A stretch of 64,000 nucleotides of DNA, taken from assembly GCA_937892545.1 (NCBI GenBank), contig CALAFO010000094.1, positions 23,461-87,460 on the forward strand, written 5' to 3'. Origin of the DNA: Scatosoma sp002474405. Its GTDB lineage: Bacteria > Bacillota > Clostridia > Christensenellales > Borkfalkiaceae. The position numbers and the translations under genes are program-made. This document shows, piece after piece, positions 26,386 through 33,593 of this stretch. The notes beneath the pieces were generated by a model. It saw only the letters and a list, made by a program, of their open reading frames with translations. It made no database searches and was not told the origin of the DNA. The first letter of the stretch is position 1. Every line of letters begins with the position of its first letter.

Positions 26386-27734
26386 TACGCTCTCCTTTCG
26401 ATAACGGCGGGACATTCGTTAAACGCGTTTTTATCCACAAACGTATTTTTGCCGATGCTCACCTTTTTCAAATTCACGCAGTAAGCAAAAGCCCACTCTC
26501 CGATATAGGTAACCGAATCGGGAATATAAACATCAGTAAGACCTATACAACTCGTAAACGAACTCTTGTCAATATACGTTACGCCGTTGAAGTCAATGTT
26601 TTCAAGAGATTTACACCCGCTGAAAACGCCGCGATTTATATGCGTTGTTCCATTTGAAACTGTAAACGTTTTTCCGACAGCCTTATCGGTAGCGCACAAC
26701 ATATGCGTAAGCGTTTTATCATATACGATTCCGTTTTTTACTACAAAATTATCGTTTTCGCTTTCGATTATTAAATTCTCGCATCCCGCAAACGGGTTAT
26801 ATCCTATTCTGTCTACGTTTTTCGTAATAACGATTTTCTTTACGCCTTTGCAATTCCAGAAAGAATTTCGGCTTATAAGCGAAACCGTTTCGGGAACACG
26901 CAAGCAGTCAATCTGACTACCGTTCAAACACCCGACGATTGTTGTTTTGAATTTGTTGTAAATTACGCCGTTTTCGATTATGTAATACGGCGTATGACTT
27001 TCTACGGATAAATGCTCGCATCCCGAAAACGGATTGTTTTCAAACCTTATTACGGATTCGGGAATAACGATTTTTCGCAAGTTATTGCAAGCGTAAAAAC
27101 AATGTTTGCATAAACATATCACACCGTCGGGAACGATAAATTCCGTTTGTTCGTTCGATATCGTATAATGTATCAGATTAGTTTTGTTTTTATCGTATAA
27201 AACACCGTTTTCAAGAATAAAATTCGGGCTTTTGTTTATGATTTGAAGTTTCGGACATCCAGCAAACGGATTGTTGCCCATTATCCATACCTTTTTAGGA
27301 ATATTTACTTTTTTCAAGTTTTTGCAGTAGTAAAAGCAATCGCCGCCGAGCCTTTCAAGCGACTCCGGCAAAGTTACTTCTTCTACGAATACGTTGTTCC
27401 AGAACGCGCTTGCACCGATAGTTTTGATACCTTCCGGGACTTTTACCGCTTTCGATTTACCGTTATACGAAATCAACTCACTGCCTTTTATTTCAAAGTC
27501 CGGAGAGGCTGAAATATTGACGTTGTACTCATCGGAACCGACTCCGAAATTAAATTTGATGCCGTCGGAATAATGTTCGCCTTTATATTCGAGCAAACCG
27601 CTGACAAGGCGAGAAGTATAGAACACTTCGTAATCGGCAAAATCTTGTTTCATGCCGCCGTCATACTCGTCCCAAGCCTTACAATAGATTCCGATGTTTC
27701 CACTTTTAGTTTCCAAATATCTACGCCATCGCAA
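26385..27734 (-). CDS. BspA-type LRR protein without signal peptide; 5' end probably frameshifted
   Basis: 449 residues in this frame. From about residue 85 it is a run of LRR-5/BspA repeats (VPEGIKTIGASAF, LPESLERLGGDCFYYC, IPKKVWIMGNNPFAGC). These alternate with strand pairs of the type ENGVLYDKNKTNLIHY. No signal peptide is visible, so it should be cytoplasmic, unlike the surface BspA protein at 3025. The ATG at 27734 has no ribosome binding site. A better start with GAGGTG lies at 27775 (MKIYLVLFQYCTDD...) in a different frame that ends after about 40 residues. This suggests an indel near 27650-27740, so the N-terminus is uncertain. It ends overlapping the methyltransferase start. Confidence 0.7.
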   Translation of the reverse strand: MRWRRYLETKSGNIGIYCKAWDEYDGGMKQDFADYEVFYTSRLVSGLLEYKGEHYSDGIKFNFGVGSDEYNVNISASPDFEIKGSELISYNGKSKAVKVPEGIKTIGASAFWNNVFVEEVTLPESLERLGGDCFYYCKNLKKVNIPKKVWIMGNNPFAGCPKLQIINKSPNFILENGVLYDKNKTNLIHYTISNEQTEFIVPDGVICLCKHCFYACNNLRKIVIPESVIRFENNPFSGCEHLSVESHTPYYIIENGVIYNKFKTTIVGCLNGSQIDCLRVPETVSLISRNSFWNCKGVKKIVITKNVDRIGYNPFAGCENLIIESENDNFVVKNGIVYDKTLTHMLCATDKAVGKTFTVSNGTTHINRGVFSGCKSLENIDFNGVTYIDKSSFTSCIGLTDVYIPDSVTYIGEWAFAYCVNLKKVSIGKNTFVDKNAFNECPAVIERRA

Positions 27735-27784
27735 TCATCTGTGCAATATTGAAATAAAACAAGATAAATTTTCATATTTTCACC

Positions 27785-28198
27785 TCACGCAACTCTTTTA
27801 ATTCCGCCACCGAACGAGCGAATACCGATTGTGCCGAACTCTGAGCAGAAATCGTCGTCCACATTCCAAACATAAGCATAGGCGTAAAACATATTGCCTT
27901 GCGGATAAAGCATTTCATCCCATTCTTCTTCATAGTCGGGTATGTAGAGGAAGTCGTAACATTCGCCAAATTCGGTGTATTCGTGCGTTACGGCATATAC
28001 AAGCACGTTGTGTTTTTCTTCAAATTCTTTGATTTTAGCCATGAGTTCCGGCTCTTGGTAAGCCCAAAATCCGCCAAAGTTCTCATAAAAGCACACGCTG
28101 TTTTTATCTTTGAAACCTTTGATATAGGGCTTGTAAATGTCTAATTTATTCATTAGTTCGATTGCTTTTTGTTTTTTATTTTCTGTTGTAATATTCAT
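27785..28198 (-). CDS. Hypothetical acidic protein of mobile elements
   Basis: 137 residues, start with TAAGGAG upstream. I do not recognise a named family. It has a helical N-terminus, a stretch with FYENFGGFWAYQEPELM, and an acidic aromatic middle (FLYIPDYEEEWDEM), and ends in GIKRVA. It lies 13 bp downstream of ardA in the same direction, so it is probably co-transcribed with the antirestriction gene. Its stop overlaps the ribosome binding site of the 27775 start of the LRR gene. Confidence 0.7.
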   Translation of the reverse strand: MNITTENKKQKAIELMNKLDIYKPYIKGFKDKNSVCFYENFGGFWAYQEPELMAKIKEFEEKHNVLVYAVTHEYTEFGECYDFLYIPDYEEEWDEMLYPQGNMFYAYAYVWNVDDDFCSEFGTIGIRSFGGGIKRVA

Positions 28199-28211
28199 AG
28201 TTTTTAACTCC

Positions 28212-28760
28212 TTATTGTATTTCGATTAAGCCGTCGCTGTATTCTTGCAGGTATTCTTCGCCGCAGTATCTACCATAGCGTTCAAGGTCGATAAAATCCT
28301 TTATTTCTTCGGGTATATCGTAGCAGCAGTTGGCAAGCATTTCGTCGCCGTATTCTTCCCAGTCGTAACCTTGCCACAAGTTAATATTGTCATCCCAATG
28401 TTCGCCACGGGAATTGACTTTTTCTTCAAAATCATCGTAACAACGAACTTCGAGAAAAGCAGAAAAGACTTTATATTTGTAATCGTTATCTAATACTCCC
28501 GATTCTTTCAGCGTATTAAACAACGTTTCGGGGTTGACGTAATCCCAATTCACAGAACGGTCTTCGATACCTTCGACGTCTTGTATAAACAGTTCTTCGT
28601 CGATACCGTCAAGTTCAAAGCCTTCTTTTTTAAGTTCTTCTACAATTTCGTCCCAATCGGAATAGTCCGAAAGGTCGAGCCATTTTGAGCCTAACGCTCT
28701 TTCGTTACATTCGTTGTATGAACCCCAAGATCCTATAACAATACTAATATTTCCTTTCAT
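28212..28760 (-). CDS. ardA: ArdA-type antirestriction protein
   Basis: 182 residues. ArdA proteins mimic B-form DNA and block type I restriction enzymes, protecting incoming mobile DNA. The protein is strongly acidic along its length. It has the family-type N-terminus (IGSWGSYNECNERALG, KWLDL), an EELKKEGFELDGIDEELFI stretch, a central DEMLANCCYDIP region, and the typical end FIDLERYGRYCGEEYL. Length is normal for ArdA. The start at 28760 directly follows the stop of the 68-residue gene, so the genes form one operon. The gene marks the element as one that enters cells by transfer. Confidence 0.85.
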   Translation of the reverse strand: MKGNISIVIGSWGSYNECNERALGSKWLDLSDYSDWDEIVEELKKEGFELDGIDEELFIQDVEGIEDRSVNWDYVNPETLFNTLKESGVLDNDYKYKVFSAFLEVRCYDDFEEKVNSRGEHWDDNINLWQGYDWEEYGDEMLANCCYDIPEEIKDFIDLERYGRYCGEEYLQEYSDGLIEIQ

Positions 28761-28761
28761 T

Positions 28762-28968
28762 TCACATTACCTCAAAATCTTCGATATAAATTCTTTCATA
28801 GTTGCAACCGTATTCAAAATACTTGCCGTTTTTATCTTCGTATAAGTCGTAGGTCAGAACGCTTATTTTGCCACGATTCGTAACAGCAAGTTGAACTTCT
28901 TTTTCGGTTGTGTAAACAATATTGAAAGTAATGTAGGTTTCACCGTCAAAGTGTTGATATTCAGCCAT
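28762..28968 (-). CDS. Small hypothetical protein upstream of ardA
   Basis: 68 residues with AAGGAGTAAG upstream. Acidic and tyrosine-rich, beta-rich in appearance (TYITFNIVYTTEKEVQLAVTN). I do not recognise the family. Only 1 bp separates its stop from the ardA start, so it is translated with ardA. Confidence 0.65.
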   Translation of the reverse strand: MAEYQHFDGETYITFNIVYTTEKEVQLAVTNRGKISVLTYDLYEDKNGKYFEYGCNYERIYIEDFEVM

Positions 28969-28980
28969 TTTTCTTACTCC

Positions 28981-29253
28981 TTATACCGTTTTATACCATA
29001 CCGAATATTCGACTTCGATATCTCTGCCGTCGTATTCGTAATACATAGTTACGTAACCTTTGAACTCGTTTTCTTTTCCGATTATAGGGTGACAATGCTG
29101 TTCAACTTCATCAAACGCTCTTGTATAACGTTTGCCTGTTTTTGAAACGCACTTGCATAGCAACGTTCCTTCATCGTTAAGAAATCCGAGACCGGAAATC
29201 TTGCTGTCAGAGTCGCCTCTGACTTTCTTGATTGAGTAAACAACTTTTTTCAT
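28981..29253 (-). CDS. Small hypothetical protein, first gene of the ardA operon
   Basis: 90 residues from the ATG at 29253, which has GGAGG 12 bp upstream. The frame remains open further upstream to 29322, but that part overlaps the long inverted repeat and lacks a ribosome binding site. The sequence (KKVVYSIKKVRGDSDSKISGLGFLNDEGT) looks like a small beta-rich soluble protein; no function can be assigned. Confidence 0.6.
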   Translation of the reverse strand: MKKVVYSIKKVRGDSDSKISGLGFLNDEGTLLCKCVSKTGKRYTRAFDEVEQHCHPIIGKENEFKGYVTMYYEYDGRDIEVEYSVWYKTV

Positions 29254-29271
29254 TTTTCTGGAATACCTCCA

Positions 29272-29525
29272 TATTTTATTTTGCCTTTCGGCAGGGGCAA
29301 AGTAGCACGGGTCGAAACTCATTTGATTTGTAAATTATGTTGCAATGGGCAATAGCAACTACAAACTTGCTTTGAGAGAAAAATAGTGCCGTAAAAAGAA
29401 AAAAGCCATACTCTTTCGAGTCTGACTCAATCAGTAAACATAAAGATTTTAAGTGCTATTTTTCGCGGTAGTTGCTATTGCCGCTGATTTGTGCTACAAC
29501 AGCAACAACGAAAGGCAATAAAATA
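29272..29525. repeat. 254-bp imperfect palindrome in the divergent region of the element
   Basis: Three paired blocks are present: 29272-29290 with 29509-29525 (TTGCCTTTCG type, 2-nt difference), GTAGCAC 29302-29308 with 29491-29497, and GGCAATAGCAACTAC 29348-29362 with 29468-29482 (15 bp, perfect). The inner 105 bp contain no gene. It lies between the ardA operon and the fic gene, a place where a replication or transfer origin or a control site could be. Confidence 0.75.
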
Positions 29526-29530
29526 TGAAG

Positions 29531-29592
29531 TCTTTACTTTTTTTCTGTTTTATCTTTACTTTTTGCTTTTATTGTGGTATAATAAGTAAAGA
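29531..29592 (+). promoter_or_regulatory. Promoter and candidate operator of the HTH-Fic gene
   Basis: TTTACT (29555-29560), 17-bp spacer, TATAAT (29578-29583). TCTTTACTTTTT occurs at 29531-29542 and nearly so at 29554, and an inverted AAGTAAAG lies just after the -10 element. These sites could bind the protein's own HTH domain. Confidence 0.65.
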
Positions 29593-29607
29593 AATAAGGA
29601 GGCAGAT

Positions 29608-30519
29608 ATGTATTCTTATAAGGCATTAGAAAATAAGCTCAATGAAATTGGTTTAACCAAATCTGATTTAACTACAAAACTCGGCATATCATCCAGAACT
29701 ATAGCCAAAATTTCAAAGGGTGAAAAAATTGCAAATAACGTTCTTGTCAAAATAGCAGATTTTTTGCATTGTGGTCCTGATGATTTGTTCAGAGAGGTTT
29801 GCGATAATCACATTTTACAAATTCTGCGTGAAGAAAAAAAAGCCAAAATTTCCGGCGGACTTTATCATGAATTACAAGTCAGAATGACCTATAACTCTAA
29901 TCATATCGAAGGTTCAAAACTTACGGAAGATCAAACAAGATTGATTTTTGAAACAAGAACGATTGACGTCGGCGACGGTATTCCGGTTGACGATATTATC
30001 GAAACAAGCAATCATTTCCGCGCAATCGATTACGTAATCGATAAGGCATTAGAGCCTTTGAGCGAAGATATTATCAAGCATCTTCATTTGCTATTGAAAC
30101 AAGGAACTAAGGATTCATCTCTTGATTGGTTTGCCGTTGGAGATTATAAGAAGCGAGCAAATACCGTCGGTGGAAGAGAAACTTGCAAGCCGAGCGAAGT
30201 CCATAAAGCGATGGATAAACTCGTTACGAATTTCAACTCTAAAAGCAATATAACAATCGACGACATTATCGAACTTCACGCCGACTTTGAATATATTCAC
30301 CCGTTCCAAGACGGAAACGGAAGAGTCGGCAGATTGATTGCCTTGAAAGAATGTCTCAGGTTTAATATCATTCCTTTCATTATAGAAGACTCTAAGAAGT
30401 CTTTCTATTATCGTGGACTTGCAAACTGGAATCAAGAGAAAGGTTGGCTTAGAGATACTTGCCTTGATGGTCAGGACACATTCAAAAGAATTCTGAACGT
30501 GCTTGATATTCATGAATAG
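29608..30519 (+). CDS. HTH-Fic family protein (predicted AMP-transferase)
   Basis: 303 residues. An XRE-like helix-turn-helix (about 1-60) is followed by a Fic domain. Fic enzymes transfer AMP or related groups to target proteins. The active-site motif HPFQDGNGRVGR begins at His231 and is complete. The self-inhibitory motif S-x-x-x-E-G is present at Ser97-Glu101-Gly102 (SNHIEG), upstream of the Fic core as in class II Fic proteins, so activity is probably kept in check internally. AAGGAGG precedes the ATG. It is transcribed away from the ardA operon. No separate antitoxin gene is seen. A role in element maintenance or defence is inference. Confidence 0.9.
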   Translation: MYSYKALENKLNEIGLTKSDLTTKLGISSRTIAKISKGEKIANNVLVKIADFLHCGPDDLFREVCDNHILQILREEKKAKISGGLYHELQVRMTYNSNHIEGSKLTEDQTRLIFETRTIDVGDGIPVDDIIETSNHFRAIDYVIDKALEPLSEDIIKHLHLLLKQGTKDSSLDWFAVGDYKKRANTVGGRETCKPSEVHKAMDKLVTNFNSKSNITIDDIIELHADFEYIHPFQDGNGRVGRLIALKECLRFNIIPFIIEDSKKSFYYRGLANWNQEKGWLRDTCLDGQDTFKRILNVLDIHE

Positions 30520-30775
30520 GGGCGAAAAATTATCCTAAGTCCATGAACTTGATAGCAGTTAAAAAGAGTGATACTATTATAGGCGGATAACTCCAACCCT
30601 TAGTTTCAAAACAGCATAGTTTTGGCATAGTTTTTGGCATAGAAATTGCTAAAAGATATGAAATTTACTGTTTGAAACGCAAAAAATAGACTAAAATAGA
30701 CGCAAAATACACAAAAAAGTGCGCGATTTGCAAGAAAAATGCCTATTTTGAGGCAATTTGGTGGCTCAGAATCGA
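30520..30775. other. Right end of the element, no gene
   Basis: AT-rich DNA between fic and the right core. It holds the right arm repeats and no supported reading frame. A minus-strand frame over 30606-30950 is a tRNA-antisense artefact. Confidence 0.7.
30610..30642 (+). repeat. TTTTGGCATAG repeats, right end (candidate recombinase arm sites)
   Basis: Exact copies at 30620-30630 and 30632-30642, plus a degenerate AGCATAG at 30613. Same orientation as the left-end pair at 25114-25135. Confidence 0.7.
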
Positions 30776-30819
30776 CTCCTAAGGGACAATTATGAGTTCG
30801 ATTCTCGTCGGGAGTACCA
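30776..30819 (+). pseudogene. 3' half of the interrupted tRNA-Arg(CCU) gene
   Basis: It begins with the shared core CTCCTAAGG and continues GAC to finish the anticodon stem. The T arm ATGAG-TTCGATT-CTCGT, the acceptor strand CGGGAGT (30809-30815), discriminator A and an encoded CCA (30817-30819) follow. Joined to 24996-25035 it gives a complete tRNA with two G-U pairs in the acceptor stem. Confidence 0.9.
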
Positions 30820-30900
30820 GATAAACCGCGTTTTGTAAAGCGCCGTTTCCATGCGGATTCGGTTTCCGCAGAAAATTTTAAAATCGCGCTTTCAGACGAT

Positions 30901-30941
30901 ACCGAAAAGCTCACGGAAATTTTTTCCGTGAGCTTTTCGGT
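30901..30941. terminator. Perfect 19-bp inverted repeat after the tRNA 3' half
   Basis: Arms 30901-30919 and 30923-30941 are exact complements with a 3-nt loop. It lies between the tRNA locus and the convergent amino-acid transporter genes and can act as a two-way terminator, although the T tract is weak. Confidence 0.7.
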
Positions 30942-30997
30942 CATAAGCATAATTTTTTGTTAAACGGCTCTGCAAATTATATTCCGTCAGAAACGTC

Positions 30998-31921
30998 TTA
31001 CAGCACCTTCGATAAAAATTCTTTCAGGCGCTCGTCTTTCGGCGCGGAGAAAATCTGTTCGGGCGCGCCTTCCTCGCGGATAACGCCGCCGTCCATAAAC
31101 AAAACTTTCGAAGCCACTTCCCGCGCAAACCCCATCTCGTGCGTAACCACAACCATCGTCATGCCGTCGGCGGCAAGATCTTTCATCAGCGCCAGAACTT
31201 CGCCCACCATTTCGGGGTCCAGCGCCGAAGTCGGCTCGTCGAAAAGCATCACTTCGGGGTTCATGTTCAAAGACCGCACAATGGCGATACGCTGTTTCTG
31301 TCCGCCGGAAAGAGTGGAGGGGTATACGTCTTTTTTATCCCCCAGCCCGATTCTCTGCAGCAGCTTCAGCGCGCTTTCCTCGGCTTCTTCCTTTGTTTTC
31401 AGCTTCAGCTTCACGGGCGCCAGAGTCATGTTCTGCATCACGGTCAGGTTGTTGAACAAATTGAAATGCTGAAACACCATGCCCATTTTTCTGCGTGCCA
31501 GATTGATATCTATCACGTTTTCTTTGTACAAAGTCTTTATCGCCTTTTTGTATTCGGCGCCTTCGTGCTTTTCGTGCAGCAGATCTTTCGCTTTGATTTC
31601 ATGCACCAGTTCGCTTTTTTCAATCTCGCCCGCCGCAAGCATCTTCGCGTACGTTTTCGATTTTTCAATGATTTCCTGGTGCAGATAGGGGTCCACGGGC
31701 GTTACCAGCTTCCCGTCCAGCCACACTTCTCCGTACGTCGGTTTTTCCAGCAGATTCATACAGCGAAGCAGCGTGCTTTTGCCGCTCCCCGAAGGACCGA
31801 TCAGAACGATTCTTTCGCCTTTTTTCACGCGGCACGATACGCCTTTCAGCACCTGCAGCGCGCCGAAATTTTTATAGATGTTGTCTACGTTTACAATGCA
31901 ATCCGTTTCAGTGGCGTTCAC
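30998..31921 (-). CDS. Polar amino-acid ABC transporter ATPase with long insertion
   Basis: 307 residues, cytoplasmic ATPase of a HisP/GlnQ-type importer. The Walker A motif GPSGSGKST is at 42-50, the Q-loop at Gln151 (GMVFQHFNLF), then LSGGQKQR, the Walker B motif VMLFDEPTSALDP and the switch His in VVTHEMGFA. Family members are about 240-255 residues. This one is longer because a charged helical segment of about 60 residues (about 73-137) sits between the strand after Walker A and the Q-loop. It overlaps the permease gene by 14 bp. Confidence 0.95.
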   Translation of the reverse strand: MNATETDCIVNVDNIYKNFGALQVLKGVSCRVKKGERIVLIGPSGSGKSTLLRCMNLLEKPTYGEVWLDGKLVTPVDPYLHQEIIEKSKTYAKMLAAGEIEKSELVHEIKAKDLLHEKHEGAEYKKAIKTLYKENVIDINLARRKMGMVFQHFNLFNNLTVMQNMTLAPVKLKLKTKEEAEESALKLLQRIGLGDKKDVYPSTLSGGQKQRIAIVRSLNMNPEVMLFDEPTSALDPEMVGEVLALMKDLAADGMTMVVVTHEMGFAREVASKVLFMDGGVIREEGAPEQIFSAPKDERLKEFLSKVL

Positions 31922-32651
31922 TTCTGTTCAACCTCGCTTCTATGCTTTTTTGTATTTGCTGCAACCCCAGCACGATAATCAGGTATATCGCCGCAATGAT
32001 AAAGAGGGGCATATACAGCTGCATCGTCTGCACGGTAATGTACGTCTGAATTTTCGTCAGGTCCACAATGCCCACATACCCCGCCACGGAAGTCTCTTTC
32101 ACCAGCGTGATGAATTCGTTGAACATCGTGGGAATGGCGCTTTTCAATGCCTGCGGCAGCACGATTTTCGTAAACGTCTGCAGCCAGGTCAGCCCCAGCG
32201 TTCTGCCCGCTTCCATCTGTCCCGCGTCCACCGAATTGATTCCGCCGCGCAGAATTTCCGCCATATACGCGCCGCTGTTCAGCCCGAACGCGATAATCGC
32301 CACGGGAATGCCGCGCGTTTCGGGAATCCCTAAAAAGTTCGCCGATTTCATGCTTTTTAAAATCACGAAATAGCAGATAAACAGCTGCAATACCACGGGC
32401 GTCCCGCGAATGACGGTTACGTACAATCCCGCAACCTTATCGAAAAACCTCGCAATCGGCTTGTCTTTGGGGATAATGCGCACGCAGGTAACCACAATGC
32501 CGATGATCAGTCCCAATAAACAGGAACCGAAAGCGATTAAAAGCGTGTTCCGCAAGCCTTTCAGATAGAGGAGATAGCTTCTGTTTTCCAGAAAGCATTT
32601 GTAGAAATCTTTTCCCGCGTTCGCAAGAAAAGCGTTTATGGCGTTTGTCAT
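31908..32651 (-). CDS. Polar amino-acid ABC transporter permease
   Basis: 247 residues. HisM/GlnP-type permease with about five membrane segments, beginning GLRNTLLIAFGSCLLGLIIGIVV. VIRGTPVVLQLFICYF and NSGAYMAEILRGGINSVDAGQMEAGRTLGL form the conserved region including the EAA loop, which contacts the ATPase. Lies between the binding-protein gene (79 bp upstream, across a hairpin) and the ATPase gene (overlapping). Confidence 0.95.
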   Translation of the reverse strand: MTNAINAFLANAGKDFYKCFLENRSYLLYLKGLRNTLLIAFGSCLLGLIIGIVVTCVRIIPKDKPIARFFDKVAGLYVTVIRGTPVVLQLFICYFVILKSMKSANFLGIPETRGIPVAIIAFGLNSGAYMAEILRGGINSVDAGQMEAGRTLGLTWLQTFTKIVLPQALKSAIPTMFNEFITLVKETSVAGYVGIVDLTKIQTYITVQTMQLYMPLFIIAAIYLIIVLGLQQIQKSIEARLNRSERH

Positions 32652-32676
32652 GTTTCGTCGTCCTTATTATACGGCT

Positions 32677-32704
32677 AAAGAGCCGAAATTCAATCCGGCT
32701 CTTT
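32677..32704 (-). terminator. Hairpin between binding-protein and permease genes
   Basis: AAAGAGCCG pairs with CGGCTCTTT across a 10-nt loop. Such hairpins often stabilise or partly terminate the transcript so that more binding protein than permease is made. No long T run follows, so read-through is expected. Confidence 0.6.
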
Positions 32705-32730
32705 TCTTATTCTGTTCCGTTTGTTTTCGC

Positions 32731-33546
32731 TTATTCGGCGGGCTCGATGGCGGAATACTGTTCCAGCCACTTGTCAATCTGCGATTTCCCGTCGGCATCC
32801 TTTACAAGCAGTTCGTCCAAAGCGGCGTTTACTTTCTCAATCAGAGCGGTGTTGCCTTTCTTCGCCACGATGCCGTAGCTTTCCGCGTCAACGCCTTCGA
32901 TGGTGGAGTACGCGCAGGAGCTGTCCGAAGCCACAAGCTGCGCCGCCACCTGCGAATCAACCACAAGGTAGGTGTTCGCCGTGTCTTTCATTTCCTGAAG
33001 CGCCGCGGCAACCAGAGTGAAGTCCTGTTTGGAAGAAATCTTCCAGGCGGCTTCGTTTTCTTCAATCGTCATCTGGCTGGTGGTGCCCGTCTGATATACC
33101 ACTTTCGCGCCTTCGAAGTTAGAAGCGGCGAAGTCGTTGTCGTCCGTCAGCGTGGGGTTCGAAGATTTCAGGTAAACAACCGCCTGGAACGCTCCGCCGT
33201 AATAGAACTTGGAATATTCAACTGCTTCCGCACGGCTCGCTTTCCAGGAAATGCCCGCAATGCCCAGGGCGTTGTCCTCGGAGATACCGGCTACGATCGA
33301 ATCGAACGTACCGTTAATTACGTCAAGCTCGTAGTTGTATTTGTTCGCGATATATTTTGCGATTTCCATATCCACGCCGATGATGTCGGTGGAACCGGCT
33401 GCCGTGAATTCCCACGGCGCGAAGCCCGCTTCGGTGTAAACGATCAGCGTTTCTTTTTTGTCGTCCGTTCCGCAGGAAGCAAAGGAAGCGGCGGTGGTAA
33501 CGGCGGTGGCTGCAAGCGCAATGGCGGCAAGTTTCTTAAGTTTCAT
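32731..33546 (-). CDS. Amino-acid ABC transporter substrate-binding lipoprotein
   Basis: 271 residues. Signal peptide with lipobox ending at Cys25 (SFASC). SBP family 3 features are LIVYTEAGFAPWEF, IIGVDMEIAKYIA, DSIVAGIS and the YSKFYYGGAFQAVVYL stretch. Captures a polar amino acid and delivers it to the permease encoded next. The exact substrate cannot be read from the sequence. Confidence 0.95.
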   Translation of the reverse strand: MKLKKLAAIALAATAVTTAASFASCGTDDKKETLIVYTEAGFAPWEFTAAGSTDIIGVDMEIAKYIANKYNYELDVINGTFDSIVAGISEDNALGIAGISWKASRAEAVEYSKFYYGGAFQAVVYLKSSNPTLTDDNDFAASNFEGAKVVYQTGTTSQMTIEENEAAWKISSKQDFTLVAAALQEMKDTANTYLVVDSQVAAQLVASDSSCAYSTIEGVDAESYGIVAKKGNTALIEKVNAALDELLVKDADGKSQIDKWLEQYSAIEPAE

Positions 33547-33593
33547 TTTTTTAATCTCCTTTTTGTTGGGTTCGTTTGATTTTCAATGAGGCT

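Larger units (their letters stand above)
25027..30784. mobile_element. 5.75-kb integrated element in the tRNA-Arg(CCU) anticodon loop
   Basis: The element is bounded by a direct repeat of the 9-bp core CTCCTAAGG (25027-25035 and 30776-30784), which is the anticodon loop of the target tRNA. Removing one copy and the DNA between restores a well-folded tRNA. Inside both ends lie tandem TTTTGGCATAG repeats. Base composition is clearly more AT-rich than the flanks. Cargo: tRNA-Arg(CCU), DNA methyltransferase, LRR protein, ArdA, three small unknown genes and an HTH-Fic protein. No integrase or excisionase is visible, so it is either a degraded element or one mobilised in trans. Confidence 0.88.

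Noticed and set aside
25036..30775. Group I intron in tRNA-Arg(CCU), known from cyanobacteria
   Set aside because: At 5.7 kb with seven genes on both strands and a duplicated 9-bp core, the insert is far too large and gene-rich and shows no intron core motifs.
30606..30950. Minus-strand frame containing TPDENRTHNCPLGVD
   Set aside because: It is antisense to the 3' half of the tRNA-Arg gene; this peptide pattern is a well-known artefact of translating tRNA genes backwards.
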